A stretch of 64,000 nucleotides of DNA from an uncultured Oscillibacter sp. (GTDB lineage Bacteria; Bacillota; Clostridia; Oscillospirales; Oscillospiraceae): positions 62,001 through 126,000 of the forward strand of contig CAJTSM010000004.1 in NCBI GenBank assembly GCA_910578935.1. Reading direction: 5' to 3'. The position numbers were made by a program, and so were the translations under genes. The notes below the pieces were generated by a model. The model ran no database searches. It was given only the letters and a program-made list of their open reading frames with translations, and was not told where the DNA came from. Each line of letters opens with the position of its first letter. Within the stretch, counting starts at the first letter, position 1. Below are positions 40,669-48,204 of the stretch, piece by piece.

Positions 40669-41466
40669 TTGACACAGGTCATCACTGTCACAAATCAAAA
40701 GGGCGGCGTGGGCAAAACCACCACCGTTTCCGCGCTGGTCTGCGGCCTGAAGCAGCGGGGCGCGCGGGTCCTGGGCGTTGATCTGGACCCCCAGGGCAAT
40801 CTTGGCTTCACTCTCGGGCTGGACATCGGCGAGTGCAAAACCGTTTATGACGTGCTCACCGGTTCCTGTTCCATCGAGCGGGCCATCTCCCACACGGAGT
40901 ACGGCGACATTCTCGCCTCAGACATCATGCTCTCTACCGCTGAGGTGGAGTTTACCGCCCCCCGGCGGGAATTCATGCTTTCTCAGCAGCTGGACGTAGT
41001 AAAGCCCCATTACGACTTCGTCATCATCGATACGCCGCCGGCGCTGAACATCCTCACCATCAACGCGTATGTCGCCTCTACCGGCCTTATCGTCCCTATG
41101 GAGGCGGAAGTGCTGAGCTTGGTGGGCGTCTCCCAGATTCAGGACACGATTGAAACCGTTCGGAAGTCCTTTAACCCGGACCTGAAAGTCTTGGGCATCC
41201 TTTTGAACAAGTATGACCGCCGCCTGACCCTCTCCCGGGAGATTTTGGACTTGGCGGAGTCCGTGGCGGAGCAGCTGGGCAGCCAGGTATTCCACACCAA
41301 AGTCCGCCGGAGCGTCAGCGTGGCCATGGCGCCGGCCCACGGGCAAAGCGTCCTGACCTATCAGCCCGGCACCAAAGCCGCCGCCGACCTGCGGAAGATT
41401 GTGGACATTGTGGCGGGCCCGTCTTTTCCGGCTTCCCGTCCGGCCTCTCGTTCCAAATGGTTTTGA
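40669..41466 (+). CDS. ParA/Soj-family partition-type ATPase
   Basis: 265 aa. Deviant Walker A KGGVGKTTT with signature Lys, Walker A' VDLDPQGN and Walker B FVIIDTPPAL. The C-terminal region has VRRSVSVAMAPAHGQSVL, as in Soj. It is a MinD/ParA NTPase that forms dimers on DNA or membrane and positions cargo. There is no parB beside it; the partner gene downstream encodes a ComFB-domain protein. Start is TTG with AAGGAGG nine bases upstream. The position divergent from fliD, and the missing flhG in the fla/che operon, raise the idea of a flagellum- or chemoarray-positioning ParA, which is inference. Confidence 0.93.
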   Translation: MTQVITVTNQKGGVGKTTTVSALVCGLKQRGARVLGVDLDPQGNLGFTLGLDIGECKTVYDVLTGSCSIERAISHTEYGDILASDIMLSTAEVEFTAPRREFMLSQQLDVVKPHYDFVIIDTPPALNILTINAYVASTGLIVPMEAEVLSLVGVSQIQDTIETVRKSFNPDLKVLGILLNKYDRRLTLSREILDLAESVAEQLGSQVFHTKVRRSVSVAMAPAHGQSVLTYQPGTKAAADLRKIVDIVAGPSFPASRPASRSKWF

Positions 41467-41501
41467 CTTTCCGATTTTTCTGATGTAAAGGAGATTTTAT
41501 T

Positions 41502-42182
41502 ATGGCATCCAATAACAGCAGCAAGACCGCTCATGTGATGAACTTGCTCAGCAAGAACCGGGCTGCCGCCGCGCCGGCGGCGGAAACTCCGGCTGAAAAC
41601 GCCGCGCCTCAAGCGGAAACCGCCGCACCGGCGGAACCCGCTCACGCCGCGCCGGTAGCGCCCATCATCTCTTCCATTACCGCCGACGCCGCCGTCTCCT
41701 CTCAGATCAAAGACGCCCTGGAAGCAGAGCTGACGGATGCCTCCGCTTCCGCCCCGGCTCCTCAGGCTGTTCAGGCGCCGCCCGCCGCGCCGGCCCAAAC
41801 GGCTCCCGCCCAGGAGGCGCCCGCCGTGCCGGCCCAGGCCGCCCCCCCGCAGGAAGCGCCCGCCGTACCGGAGGAACCCCCGGAGGAAACCGCGGAGGAA
41901 GAAAAACCCTCTTATATCAACGTCATGCAAATCCTGGTGGAAGAGAAGGCGGACGAGTACATGAAAATGTTCGGCATCTGCTGCTGTGACAAGTGCCGGG
42001 TGGATGTCCGCGCTTACGCTTTGAATCATCTGCCTTCCAAATACGTGGTCCTCAGCCAGAATGAGCGGGTTCCCCGCCTCACCGTCTATGAGAGCCGTTT
42101 TTCCAGCGATATCACCGCTCAGCTGATTCAGGCGTGTAAAAAAGTCATGCTCACGCCCCACCACACCCGGGAAGACAATTAA
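41502..42182 (+). CDS. ComFB-domain protein with long Ala/Pro-rich N-terminus
   Basis: 226 aa. Residues 20-135 are a disordered Ala/Pro/Glu linker with a short helical N-terminus. Residues about 138-226 are a ComFB domain: VMQILVEEKADEYM, then the Cys cluster Cys160-162 and Cys165 (CCCDKC), VDVRAYALNHLPSKYV. ComFB family members have recently been described as cyclic-dinucleotide receptors, and the Cys cluster may bind metal. AAGGAGAT precedes the ATG. It is 35 bp downstream of the ParA-like gene and ends before a strong terminator, so the two form an operon. It could be an adaptor for the ParA protein. Confidence 0.82.
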   Translation: MASNNSSKTAHVMNLLSKNRAAAAPAAETPAENAAPQAETAAPAEPAHAAPVAPIISSITADAAVSSQIKDALEAELTDASASAPAPQAVQAPPAAPAQTAPAQEAPAVPAQAAPPQEAPAVPEEPPEETAEEEKPSYINVMQILVEEKADEYMKMFGICCCDKCRVDVRAYALNHLPSKYVVLSQNERVPRLTVYESRFSSDITAQLIQACKKVMLTPHHTREDN

Positions 42183-42194
42183 GCCAAACGTTGA

Positions 42195-42235
42195 AAGAGG
42201 AGGCAGCCGGCGCACCGGCCGGCCTCCTCTTTTTC
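42195..42235 (+). terminator. Rho-independent terminator after the ComFB gene
   Basis: 10-bp stem AAGAGGAGGC/GCCTCCTCTT (42195-42231) around an inner GCCGG/CCGGC stem, then a T tract. Confidence 0.88.
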
Positions 42236-42315
42236 ATGGCGCAGGAATCTGTTTGCGTTATTCTACCATATTTCAAAAATATGTACAACCTATTTGTGAA
42301 ATTGTTTTAAGTGCT

Positions 42316-42352
42316 TTTCAGCCCAGCGAAATCCAAGTTCGCCGGGCTGAAA
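42316..42352 (-). other. Hairpin downstream of the fla/che operon end
   Basis: 9-bp stem TTTCAGCCC/GGGCTGAAA with an inner GCGAA/TTCGC stem, 34 bp past the stop of the EAL-HDOD gene. No T tract follows on the minus strand. It may be an imperfect terminator or a processing site for the long fla/che transcript. Confidence 0.5.
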
Positions 42353-42385
42353 CAGTTTTCCGCCTTTGCTCTCCAGGCGTTTTTC

Positions 42386-43678
42386 TTACGATTCGCTTTC
42401 GGCCGCCGGAGGCGCTTCCTCCGGTCCCTGTCCGGCCACGGTACTGCTCAGCTGCTCCCAGAGGACATTGACATTTTCCATGCAGTTGAAATAGACGTTG
42501 GTCAAAATCTGATTGGGAATGCCCAGCTCTTCCGCCAGGGCGGTGATGGCATTCCAGTTGGCCGCCTCATAGCTCAGCAGCAGCTCATACAGCTTGCCGC
42601 AGCGGCCCTCTTTTTTAGTAAGCGCGTCCCGCACCATCTCCGACACGGGCAGCTCTTCCAAAATCTCCTCCAAGGGAGCGTCCACCAGATGGTTCAACGT
42701 GGAGAACATACCCATCAGATAAGCTTCCGCCGGAGTAATGGGCATATTTTTGGCATACTTCATCAGCTCTTTGCAGAAGGAAGCCCGCATGAAAGAACGC
42801 TTCAGGAACTCCTCCGTCCCCGCCTCGGCGGATTCGGTGCTGACGCTGGCACTGAGAAGGTAGATCCACTGCTTCAGCTGCCCCAGGCCTAACGTCATGA
42901 TGGCCTGGTGAACGGTGGTGGCCCGGTTTCGCAGTGCGAAATAGGCGGAGTTGGCCACCTTCAGCAGGTTGTAGGTCAGGCTGGCGTCCATGGAAATCAG
43001 CTGCTCGATCTCATCCACGTCCGGCTCGTCCCGGGTGATGGCCACCATTAGGCGGAAAAAGCTGGACTGGAGATATGCGCTGCTGTGGACCCGGGTGGTC
43101 ATCTGCTCGGCCACATAAGCCCCTTCCAGGCCGTCGGACTTCAGCAGCAGCGCCTTGCGGTACTGTTCCTCTGAGTCAATGTTGGTAATGACGCACTTCT
43201 TCTGCATGCTGTGAGCCACTTCCACAATGTTGTGCATGGCCAGCTCCGGCGTGGTCTGGATATTTACTTTGATGTAATCAATGCTGTCCAGAAGGGCCAG
43301 GTATCGGGGGGCAAACTGGAATTCATTTACCGCAACCTTATAGCCCTCCTTGGCGAATTGGTTGACGAAGTGCATGGACAGCGGGTGAATGATCACGCTG
43401 TCGTTGATTTGGATTACCAGCTCCGACTTGTCAAAAAGGCGGGGCGTTTTTTTCATCAGCAGCGTAGTCGTGAAGGTCATGAAGTTCAAGGAGCCCTTCA
43501 GCGTCGTCGTGCTGTTTTGGGTGAGGAAGCTGTAGATTGTGTCAGCGGAGGCAAATTCCTTCGCCTGGGGGTTCTCCACGGTAAACGCCTGGTTCTCCCC
43601 GTGATAGAGAATCTCGTGGCCCAAGATTTTCCCGCTGGGATCCTTGATCGGTTGCCTTACGATGTATTTACTGCTCAT
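42386..43678 (-). CDS. Degenerate EAL plus HDOD signalling protein (YuxH type)
   Basis: 430 aa. The N-terminal EAL-like domain starts IVRQPIKDPSGKILGHEILY; the catalytic EAL signature is replaced by HEILY, and the DDFG and KID motifs by NEFQ and KVN. It should therefore not hydrolyse c-di-GMP. The C-terminal HDOD domain (about 205-400) has ISMDASLTYNLLKVANSAYF and AIMTLGLGQLKQW. Such proteins are regulatory scaffolds. The ATG at 43678 has GGAGGGATATC. It is the last gene of the fla/che operon, 15 bp after cheV. A C-terminal tail of Glu/Ala/Pro is disordered. Confidence 0.85.
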   Translation of the reverse strand: MSSKYIVRQPIKDPSGKILGHEILYHGENQAFTVENPQAKEFASADTIYSFLTQNSTTTLKGSLNFMTFTTTLLMKKTPRLFDKSELVIQINDSVIIHPLSMHFVNQFAKEGYKVAVNEFQFAPRYLALLDSIDYIKVNIQTTPELAMHNIVEVAHSMQKKCVITNIDSEEQYRKALLLKSDGLEGAYVAEQMTTRVHSSAYLQSSFFRLMVAITRDEPDVDEIEQLISMDASLTYNLLKVANSAYFALRNRATTVHQAIMTLGLGQLKQWIYLLSASVSTESAEAGTEEFLKRSFMRASFCKELMKYAKNMPITPAEAYLMGMFSTLNHLVDAPLEEILEELPVSEMVRDALTKKEGRCGKLYELLLSYEAANWNAITALAEELGIPNQILTNVYFNCMENVNVLWEQLSSTVAGQGPEEAPPAAESES

Positions 43679-43693
43679 GATATCCCTCCGCGC

Positions 43694-44626
43694 TTATTCC
43701 CGCCGCCCGGCTTCTTCCAGCAGGTGGTCAATAACCTGGACCAGGTGCCCGATCTCCGGTTTGCTCATCTGCTCGTCGGCGCCCAGTTCCTTGCCCTTGC
43801 GGCGCATCTCCTCGGTAATCAAAGAGGAGAAGATAATCAGGGGCAAATGTTTAAAGTCCCGGTCGTCCTTAATCAGCTTTGTCAAACGGTGGCCATCCAT
43901 CTGGGGCATCTCGATGTCCGTGATAATCAGCGACACCTTGGAGTCCAGCTTCGGGTCGCCCCGAAGGCCGCTGAGATACTCCCAAAGCTTGCTGCCGTCC
44001 GGGAACATTCTGGTGTTGGCATAGCCGGACTTATGGAGGGCCTCCTCGATCATCCGGCTCAGCAGCACAGAATCCTCCGCCACCAGTATGACCGCCTCGC
44101 TCCGCTGCCGCTCGCCCAGCTGCTCAATCTCGGACATCTGGATTGTGGTTTCCGGAGCGATCTCCGCCACAATTTTTTCAAAGTCCAAAATGGTTACCAA
44201 ATCCTCGCCGCACTGGGCGATGCCGGTGGCAATGCCCTCGTCTCCGCCGGTGACGGTTTTGTCCGGCTTCTGGATACTGGTCCAGGAAATGCGGCTGATG
44301 CCCACCACCGTATGTACCCGGAAAGCAATGTTAATCTTATTGAAATTCGTGACGATGAACAGGTCCTTTTCCCGTTTTTCGCCGGAGACGCCCAGAAGGT
44401 AATTGGGCAGGTCTACCACGGTGATGACCTTGTCCCTCGGCTTAAAGATCCCCTCCACCGCCGGATGGGCGTGGGGCATATGCTTTACGGGCTGGGAAAC
44501 CAGAATTTCCTTGACCTTCGCCACATTGATGCCGTACAGGCTCTCATTGATGGTGAACTCCATAACCTCGATCTCGTTTGTGCCCGACTCCAACAAGATT
44601 CCCCGTTTGTCCTCTTCCAACAACAT
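43694..44626 (-). CDS. cheV: Chemotaxis protein CheV (CheW-receiver fusion)
   Basis: 310 aa. The N-terminal CheW domain (IEVMEFTINESLYGINVAKV) is followed by a receiver domain with AEDSVLLSRM and phospho-acceptor in LIITDIEMPQMDG. CheV couples receptors to CheA and uses phosphorylation for adaptation. The start at 44626 is chosen because AAAGGAG lies just upstream; the longer reading begins with TTG inside that ribosome site. It follows cheD by 51 bp in the operon. Confidence 0.95.
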   Translation of the reverse strand: MLLEEDKRGILLESGTNEIEVMEFTINESLYGINVAKVKEILVSQPVKHMPHAHPAVEGIFKPRDKVITVVDLPNYLLGVSGEKREKDLFIVTNFNKINIAFRVHTVVGISRISWTSIQKPDKTVTGGDEGIATGIAQCGEDLVTILDFEKIVAEIAPETTIQMSEIEQLGERQRSEAVILVAEDSVLLSRMIEEALHKSGYANTRMFPDGSKLWEYLSGLRGDPKLDSKVSLIITDIEMPQMDGHRLTKLIKDDRDFKHLPLIIFSSLITEEMRRKGKELGADEQMSKPEIGHLVQVIDHLLEEAGRRE

Positions 44627-44677
44627 TCCGAACACTCCTTTCAATGGCTGTCTCTATCACATACAAAATAAAACCGG

Positions 44678-45157
44678 TTAGATAATCATCTCCGGCCGGC
44701 CGTAACACCGGACACAGGCCATGCCGGTCGCGGGATCAAAGAGGAGCGTCCGGGCGACAGAGCCGCCCACATCCTCTTTCAAAAGCTGGATGCCTTCCCG
44801 TTTCAGGTGCATTTTCACACTCTCAACATTACGCTGGCCGATGTTTCCAAGGGAACCGCCGCTGATCTCGAACATCTTGGCCCCGCCGGCGATCTTTGCC
44901 GTGATGCGGGACCGGGAAGCCCCCTTGGATTCCATCATCTTCAGCGTCTCCCGGATGCCGGTGTCGGCGTATTTCATGGTGTTCTTCCGGCCCGGCTCCA
45001 TATTCAGCGGCAGCATGATGTGGATCAGCGCCGCCAGTTTAATCTTCTGATCGTACAGGCAGATTCCAATACAGGAACCCAAGGCATACGTAATCAGCAT
45101 TCCGCTGCCCTGCGCCATTTTCATATCCGCGATTCCAACTGTGATTTTACTCTCCAC
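44678..45157 (-). CDS. cheD: Chemoreceptor glutamine deamidase CheD
   Basis: 159 aa. Catalytic Cys29 in TYALGSCIGICLYD, His46 in ALIHIMLP and the C-terminal ARTLLFDPATG fit the CheD triad of Cys, His and Thr. It deamidates receptor Gln residues and stimulates CheC. It overlaps cheC by 11 bp, so both are coupled. Confidence 0.96.
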   Translation of the reverse strand: MESKITVGIADMKMAQGSGMLITYALGSCIGICLYDQKIKLAALIHIMLPLNMEPGRKNTMKYADTGIRETLKMMESKGASRSRITAKIAGGAKMFEISGGSLGNIGQRNVESVKMHLKREGIQLLKEDVGGSVARTLLFDPATGMACVRCYGRPEMII

Positions 45158-45776
45158 TGTTCACGCCCAGCTTCCTTAATAAAAAGTTCAGCGACCGAAT
45201 ATCCGGCGACAACAGCAAACGGCAGGGGATATCCTTTCCATTGCAAATGAAGTTTCCGCCGATGGTCATGATATAATTGGACTGCCCACCGTACTCCGCC
45301 ATTGGCACGGCCATAATAGCGCCCTGCATATCCACGGTAAAAGCGGGAACCGTCAGCTCAATATCCAGGTTCGCCAGGCCGCTGAGGGCATTGATAAAGG
45401 TGGAGATCATGATGTTGCCCACTTCGGTGAGGGCGGAACGCTCCATCTCCTTCAGCTCCATATAATCCGCAATGGTCTTATCCATCATGCTCTCCAGCAC
45501 CAGATTCACAAAATCCAGCTGCTGCACCGACAGCATGATGCCGCTGAGCTGCCCGCTCATTCCCACCAGCACGCCGGCGGTAATGGGCTCCGGCCCGCCG
45601 ATCCACTCGATGGCCTCGTTGTATTCCATAATGCGGACCTCCGGCTGCTGGATGCGCACCGGTTTCCCGATCAGGGCGGACAGGCTGGTGGCGGCGTTTC
45701 CGGTGCCGATGCTCCCGATCTCCTTCAGGGTGTCCAGCTCCAGTGAACTGAGTTCGTCGTAACTTTTGATGGTCAT
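45147..45776 (-). CDS. cheC: CheY-P phosphatase CheC
   Basis: 209 aa, the length seen in Bacillus. It has two pseudo-repeated phosphatase motifs: LKEIGSIGTGNAATSLSAL near residue 17 and ALTEVGNIMISTFINAL near 115, each with the active Glu and Asn. It dephosphorylates CheY-P and pairs with CheD. The start has GGGGGAAGAGC. It is 15 bp after the second rod protein gene. Related phosphatase-like halves occur in FliY here. Confidence 0.95.
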   Translation of the reverse strand: MTIKSYDELSSLELDTLKEIGSIGTGNAATSLSALIGKPVRIQQPEVRIMEYNEAIEWIGGPEPITAGVLVGMSGQLSGIMLSVQQLDFVNLVLESMMDKTIADYMELKEMERSALTEVGNIMISTFINALSGLANLDIELTVPAFTVDMQGAIMAVPMAEYGGQSNYIMTIGGNFICNGKDIPCRLLLSPDIRSLNFLLRKLGVNSGE

Positions 45777-45790
45777 GCTCTTCCTCCCCC

Positions 45791-46582
45791 TCAGCCACGC
45801 AGGCCGTTGATGGTCGACTCAATCTCATCGGAAGTCTGCACCATTTTCAACGCCATGCCATAGGCCCGCTGGGACTCAATGACCTTGGTCATCTCCTCCG
45901 CCAAGTCCGCGTTCGACATCTCCAAAAAGCCCTGCATCAGCGAGCCCTCTCCCAGGCGAATGCTTCCATTCTTGTCCACAGCCCGGAAACGGGTGTCGTT
46001 TACATGTTCCATGCCGTCGTAATTGATATAGTCAAAGACGCCCACAGGCTGGGGCTTATGTTCGTCTTCCACCTCAATCATACCGCCGGTATCACTGAGG
46101 ACAAAGCGCCCTTCGTTGTCGGAGAGATAGTAGATCCGCTCCATAATATCCTCGCCGTTGTCATCCAGCTCACCGCTGGGCCGCATCAGCTCGGAAATCA
46201 CAAAGGCGCCGTTCCGGGTCAGGGTGATCTCGCCGGTGGTCAGATCCGCCAAGGCGAAAAAGCCGTCTCCCGCGATGGCATAGTCCTGGTCCCGCCGGGT
46301 TTCCGCCATGGCGCCGCTTTTAAAGTCCGTGTCCGTGGTCCACAGGGCCGCGCCTACGCCGGAGGAGAGCATTTCAAAGTCGCCGCCCTCTCCCCTGGCG
46401 GCGGCGCCTCCATCCGTGGCGGTACCGACGGACTTGAGGTCGTCGTACATCAGCGAAGCAAACCGGCTCTTTTCCGCTTTGAACCCATAGGTGTTTAAGT
46501 TTGCGATGTTATTGCCGTGAACCGTCAGCCGCTTCAGCTGCTGATGGGCCCCTACAGCCGCAATGAAAAAGGATTGATTCAT
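45791..46582 (-). CDS. Flagellar hook-basal body rod protein (FlgG/FlhP type)
   Basis: 263 aa. Rod N-terminus QLKRLTVHGNNIANLNTYGFKA slightly altered, with middle domain DYAIAGDGFFAL and C-terminal LEMSNADLAEEMTKVIESQR. This matches the FlgF/FlgG/FlhO/FlhP family of rod proteins. The start at 46582 follows AGGAGGGAGCC. The sequence is closest to distal-rod FlhP/FlgG but the exact type cannot be assigned. It is 11 bp after another rod gene; the pair resembles flhO-flhP in Bacillus. Confidence 0.85.
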   Translation of the reverse strand: MNQSFFIAAVGAHQQLKRLTVHGNNIANLNTYGFKAEKSRFASLMYDDLKSVGTATDGGAAARGEGGDFEMLSSGVGAALWTTDTDFKSGAMAETRRDQDYAIAGDGFFALADLTTGEITLTRNGAFVISELMRPSGELDDNGEDIMERIYYLSDNEGRFVLSDTGGMIEVEDEHKPQPVGVFDYINYDGMEHVNDTRFRAVDKNGSIRLGEGSLMQGFLEMSNADLAEEMTKVIESQRAYGMALKMVQTSDEIESTINGLRG

Positions 46583-46593
46583 AGGCTCCCTCC

Positions 46594-47364
46594 TTAGGCG
46601 AAGCGGCCGATATCGCTGGTGGCCTTCGTCATAACCTGGTCGTAGATTTTGGTGACCTGGGCGGCGCTTTGCAGTGCCCGCTGGTAGGTAATCATCTCCG
46701 TCATCTGCTTGACCATATCGCTGTTGGACCGCTCCAGATACTGATTCCAAACCTCAAAGTTCTGGCTCTGCTGGGCGCCCTCTCCCGTGAACAAGCCCCG
46801 GTCATTCCGCTCTAAGGCTTCGTTGTCCTCAAAGCTGTAGACTCCCAGCTGTCCAACGGCGACGCTTCCCCCCTGCTCCATCGGCTGCTCATAGTAAATG
46901 ACGCCCTGCGCGTCGCTGCGGATCTTATCGGTGCCCAAGTAGATGGGCTGGCCCTCGGGATTCAGCACCTGCCCAAAACCGGGAAGACAGAGATAGCCCT
47001 CCTCATCCAGGGAAAAGTTGCCCATCCGGGTATAGGCCACATTGCCGTCCTCATCCCGGACGGCGAAAAACCCGTCTCCCACGATGGCGAAATCCAGGGG
47101 AAGCTCCGTGGGTTCCGGGGTGCCCTGGCTGTAATCGGTGTAAATGTCGCTGGCCGCCCGTATGTAGCTCTGACGGCCGATCTCCGTTCCGCTGCTGTGA
47201 TTCACATCCACCCGGCTGTACATCACATCATCAAAAGTAGTGGCTACATAACGGTCCTGTTTATAACCGGCCGTGGAAATATTGACCATGTTATTGCCAA
47301 TGACGTTGAGGTTGTTCTGGTGGGTCAGCATGGCGGAGGTCAGGTTGTAAAAGCCTTTAAACAC
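46594..47364 (-). CDS. Flagellar hook-basal body rod protein (FlgF/FlhO type)
   Basis: 256 aa. N-terminal NLNVIGNNMVNISTAGYKQD, middle DFAIVGDGFFAVRDEDG, and C-terminal YLERSNSDMVKQMTEMITYQ are typical of rod proteins. The start is GTG with AAGAAGGG upstream. It follows sigD by 3 bp and precedes the second rod gene. Proteins of this type form part of the rod crossing the cell wall. FlgF-like versus FlhO-like is not resolved. Confidence 0.85.
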   Translation of the reverse strand: MFKGFYNLTSAMLTHQNNLNVIGNNMVNISTAGYKQDRYVATTFDDVMYSRVDVNHSSGTEIGRQSYIRAASDIYTDYSQGTPEPTELPLDFAIVGDGFFAVRDEDGNVAYTRMGNFSLDEEGYLCLPGFGQVLNPEGQPIYLGTDKIRSDAQGVIYYEQPMEQGGSVAVGQLGVYSFEDNEALERNDRGLFTGEGAQQSQNFEVWNQYLERSNSDMVKQMTEMITYQRALQSAAQVTKIYDQVMTKATSDIGRFA

Positions 47365-47367
47365 GCG

Positions 47368-48204
47368 TTATCCCTTCTTCCTCTTAGGTTTCGGCTCCAG
47401 TTTGTCACTCAGGTAGTTTTCCATATAGGTCCTCAGCTTCTGGATTGCCCGGGTGTGAATCTGAGAGATGCGGGGCTCGCTGAGCTCCATCACCTGGGCA
47501 ATTTCCTTCAGGTGGAGATTTCGTTCGTAGTACAAAGAGAGGACGATCTGCTCGTTCTCCCGCAGGGACGCAATACCCTGTGCCAGGGCCCGCTGCATTT
47601 CCCGCTCCTGGAGCATCAGCTCCGGCTGGCTCCGGACGTCGCTGGAGGGAACCTCCATGGGATAGCCCGCGGACTCCCGGCTGTCCATCAACACATCCAG
47701 AGAGAGGACATTGCTTAAGGCAATGTTGGCGGCGTCCTTCTGATAGCGCTCCTGGGTGATTCCCAAATACCGGGCGATCTCTCCGTCGGTGGGCATCCGT
47801 CCCAATGCGCTGGACAGCTCTGCCGCAGCCGCGTCAATCTCCTTGGCCCGCTTTCGGACATTTCGGGGAATCCAGTCCTGCTTGCGGGCCAGGTCAATCA
47901 CCATGCCCCGAATGCGCTTGGAAACGTACGTCTCAAATTTGACGCCCTTGTCCGGGTCGAATTTGTCGATGGCCCCAAGGAGGGTGATGATGCCCTCGTT
48001 GATAATGTCGTCAATCTGGGCGAAGCTGCTGTATACTCCCCGGATCTGCATGGCGGCGCTTTTAATCAGTCCCTCATACCGCAGGACCAGCGGCCATTTC
48101 AGGCTCTCCTCCCCCGTCTCCTTATAAAGGCGAAGGAGGTCCTGGGTATCCATTGACTCGATCTCCCGTTCACTGTACCGCAGGGCGGCGGCCTGCTCGC
48201 TCAT
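47368..48204 (-). CDS. sigD: Flagellar sigma factor SigD (FliA/sigma-28)
   Basis: 278 aa. Sigma-70 region 2 (LRYEGLIKSAAMQIRGVYS, DDIINEGIITLLGAIDKFDP), region 3 (IPRNVRKRAKEID) and region 4 (ERNLHLKEIAQVMELSEPRI). A basic tail ends the protein. It drives late flagellar and chemotaxis genes, such as the flgM operon here with its matching promoter, and is held by FlgM. The ATG overlaps the flhA stop as ATGA, so both are coupled. In Bacillus, flhF and flhG and others lie between flhA and sigD; here they are absent. Confidence 0.95.
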   Translation of the reverse strand: MSEQAAALRYSEREIESMDTQDLLRLYKETGEESLKWPLVLRYEGLIKSAAMQIRGVYSSFAQIDDIINEGIITLLGAIDKFDPDKGVKFETYVSKRIRGMVIDLARKQDWIPRNVRKRAKEIDAAAAELSSALGRMPTDGEIARYLGITQERYQKDAANIALSNVLSLDVLMDSRESAGYPMEVPSSDVRSQPELMLQEREMQRALAQGIASLRENEQIVLSLYYERNLHLKEIAQVMELSEPRISQIHTRAIQKLRTYMENYLSDKLEPKPKRKKG

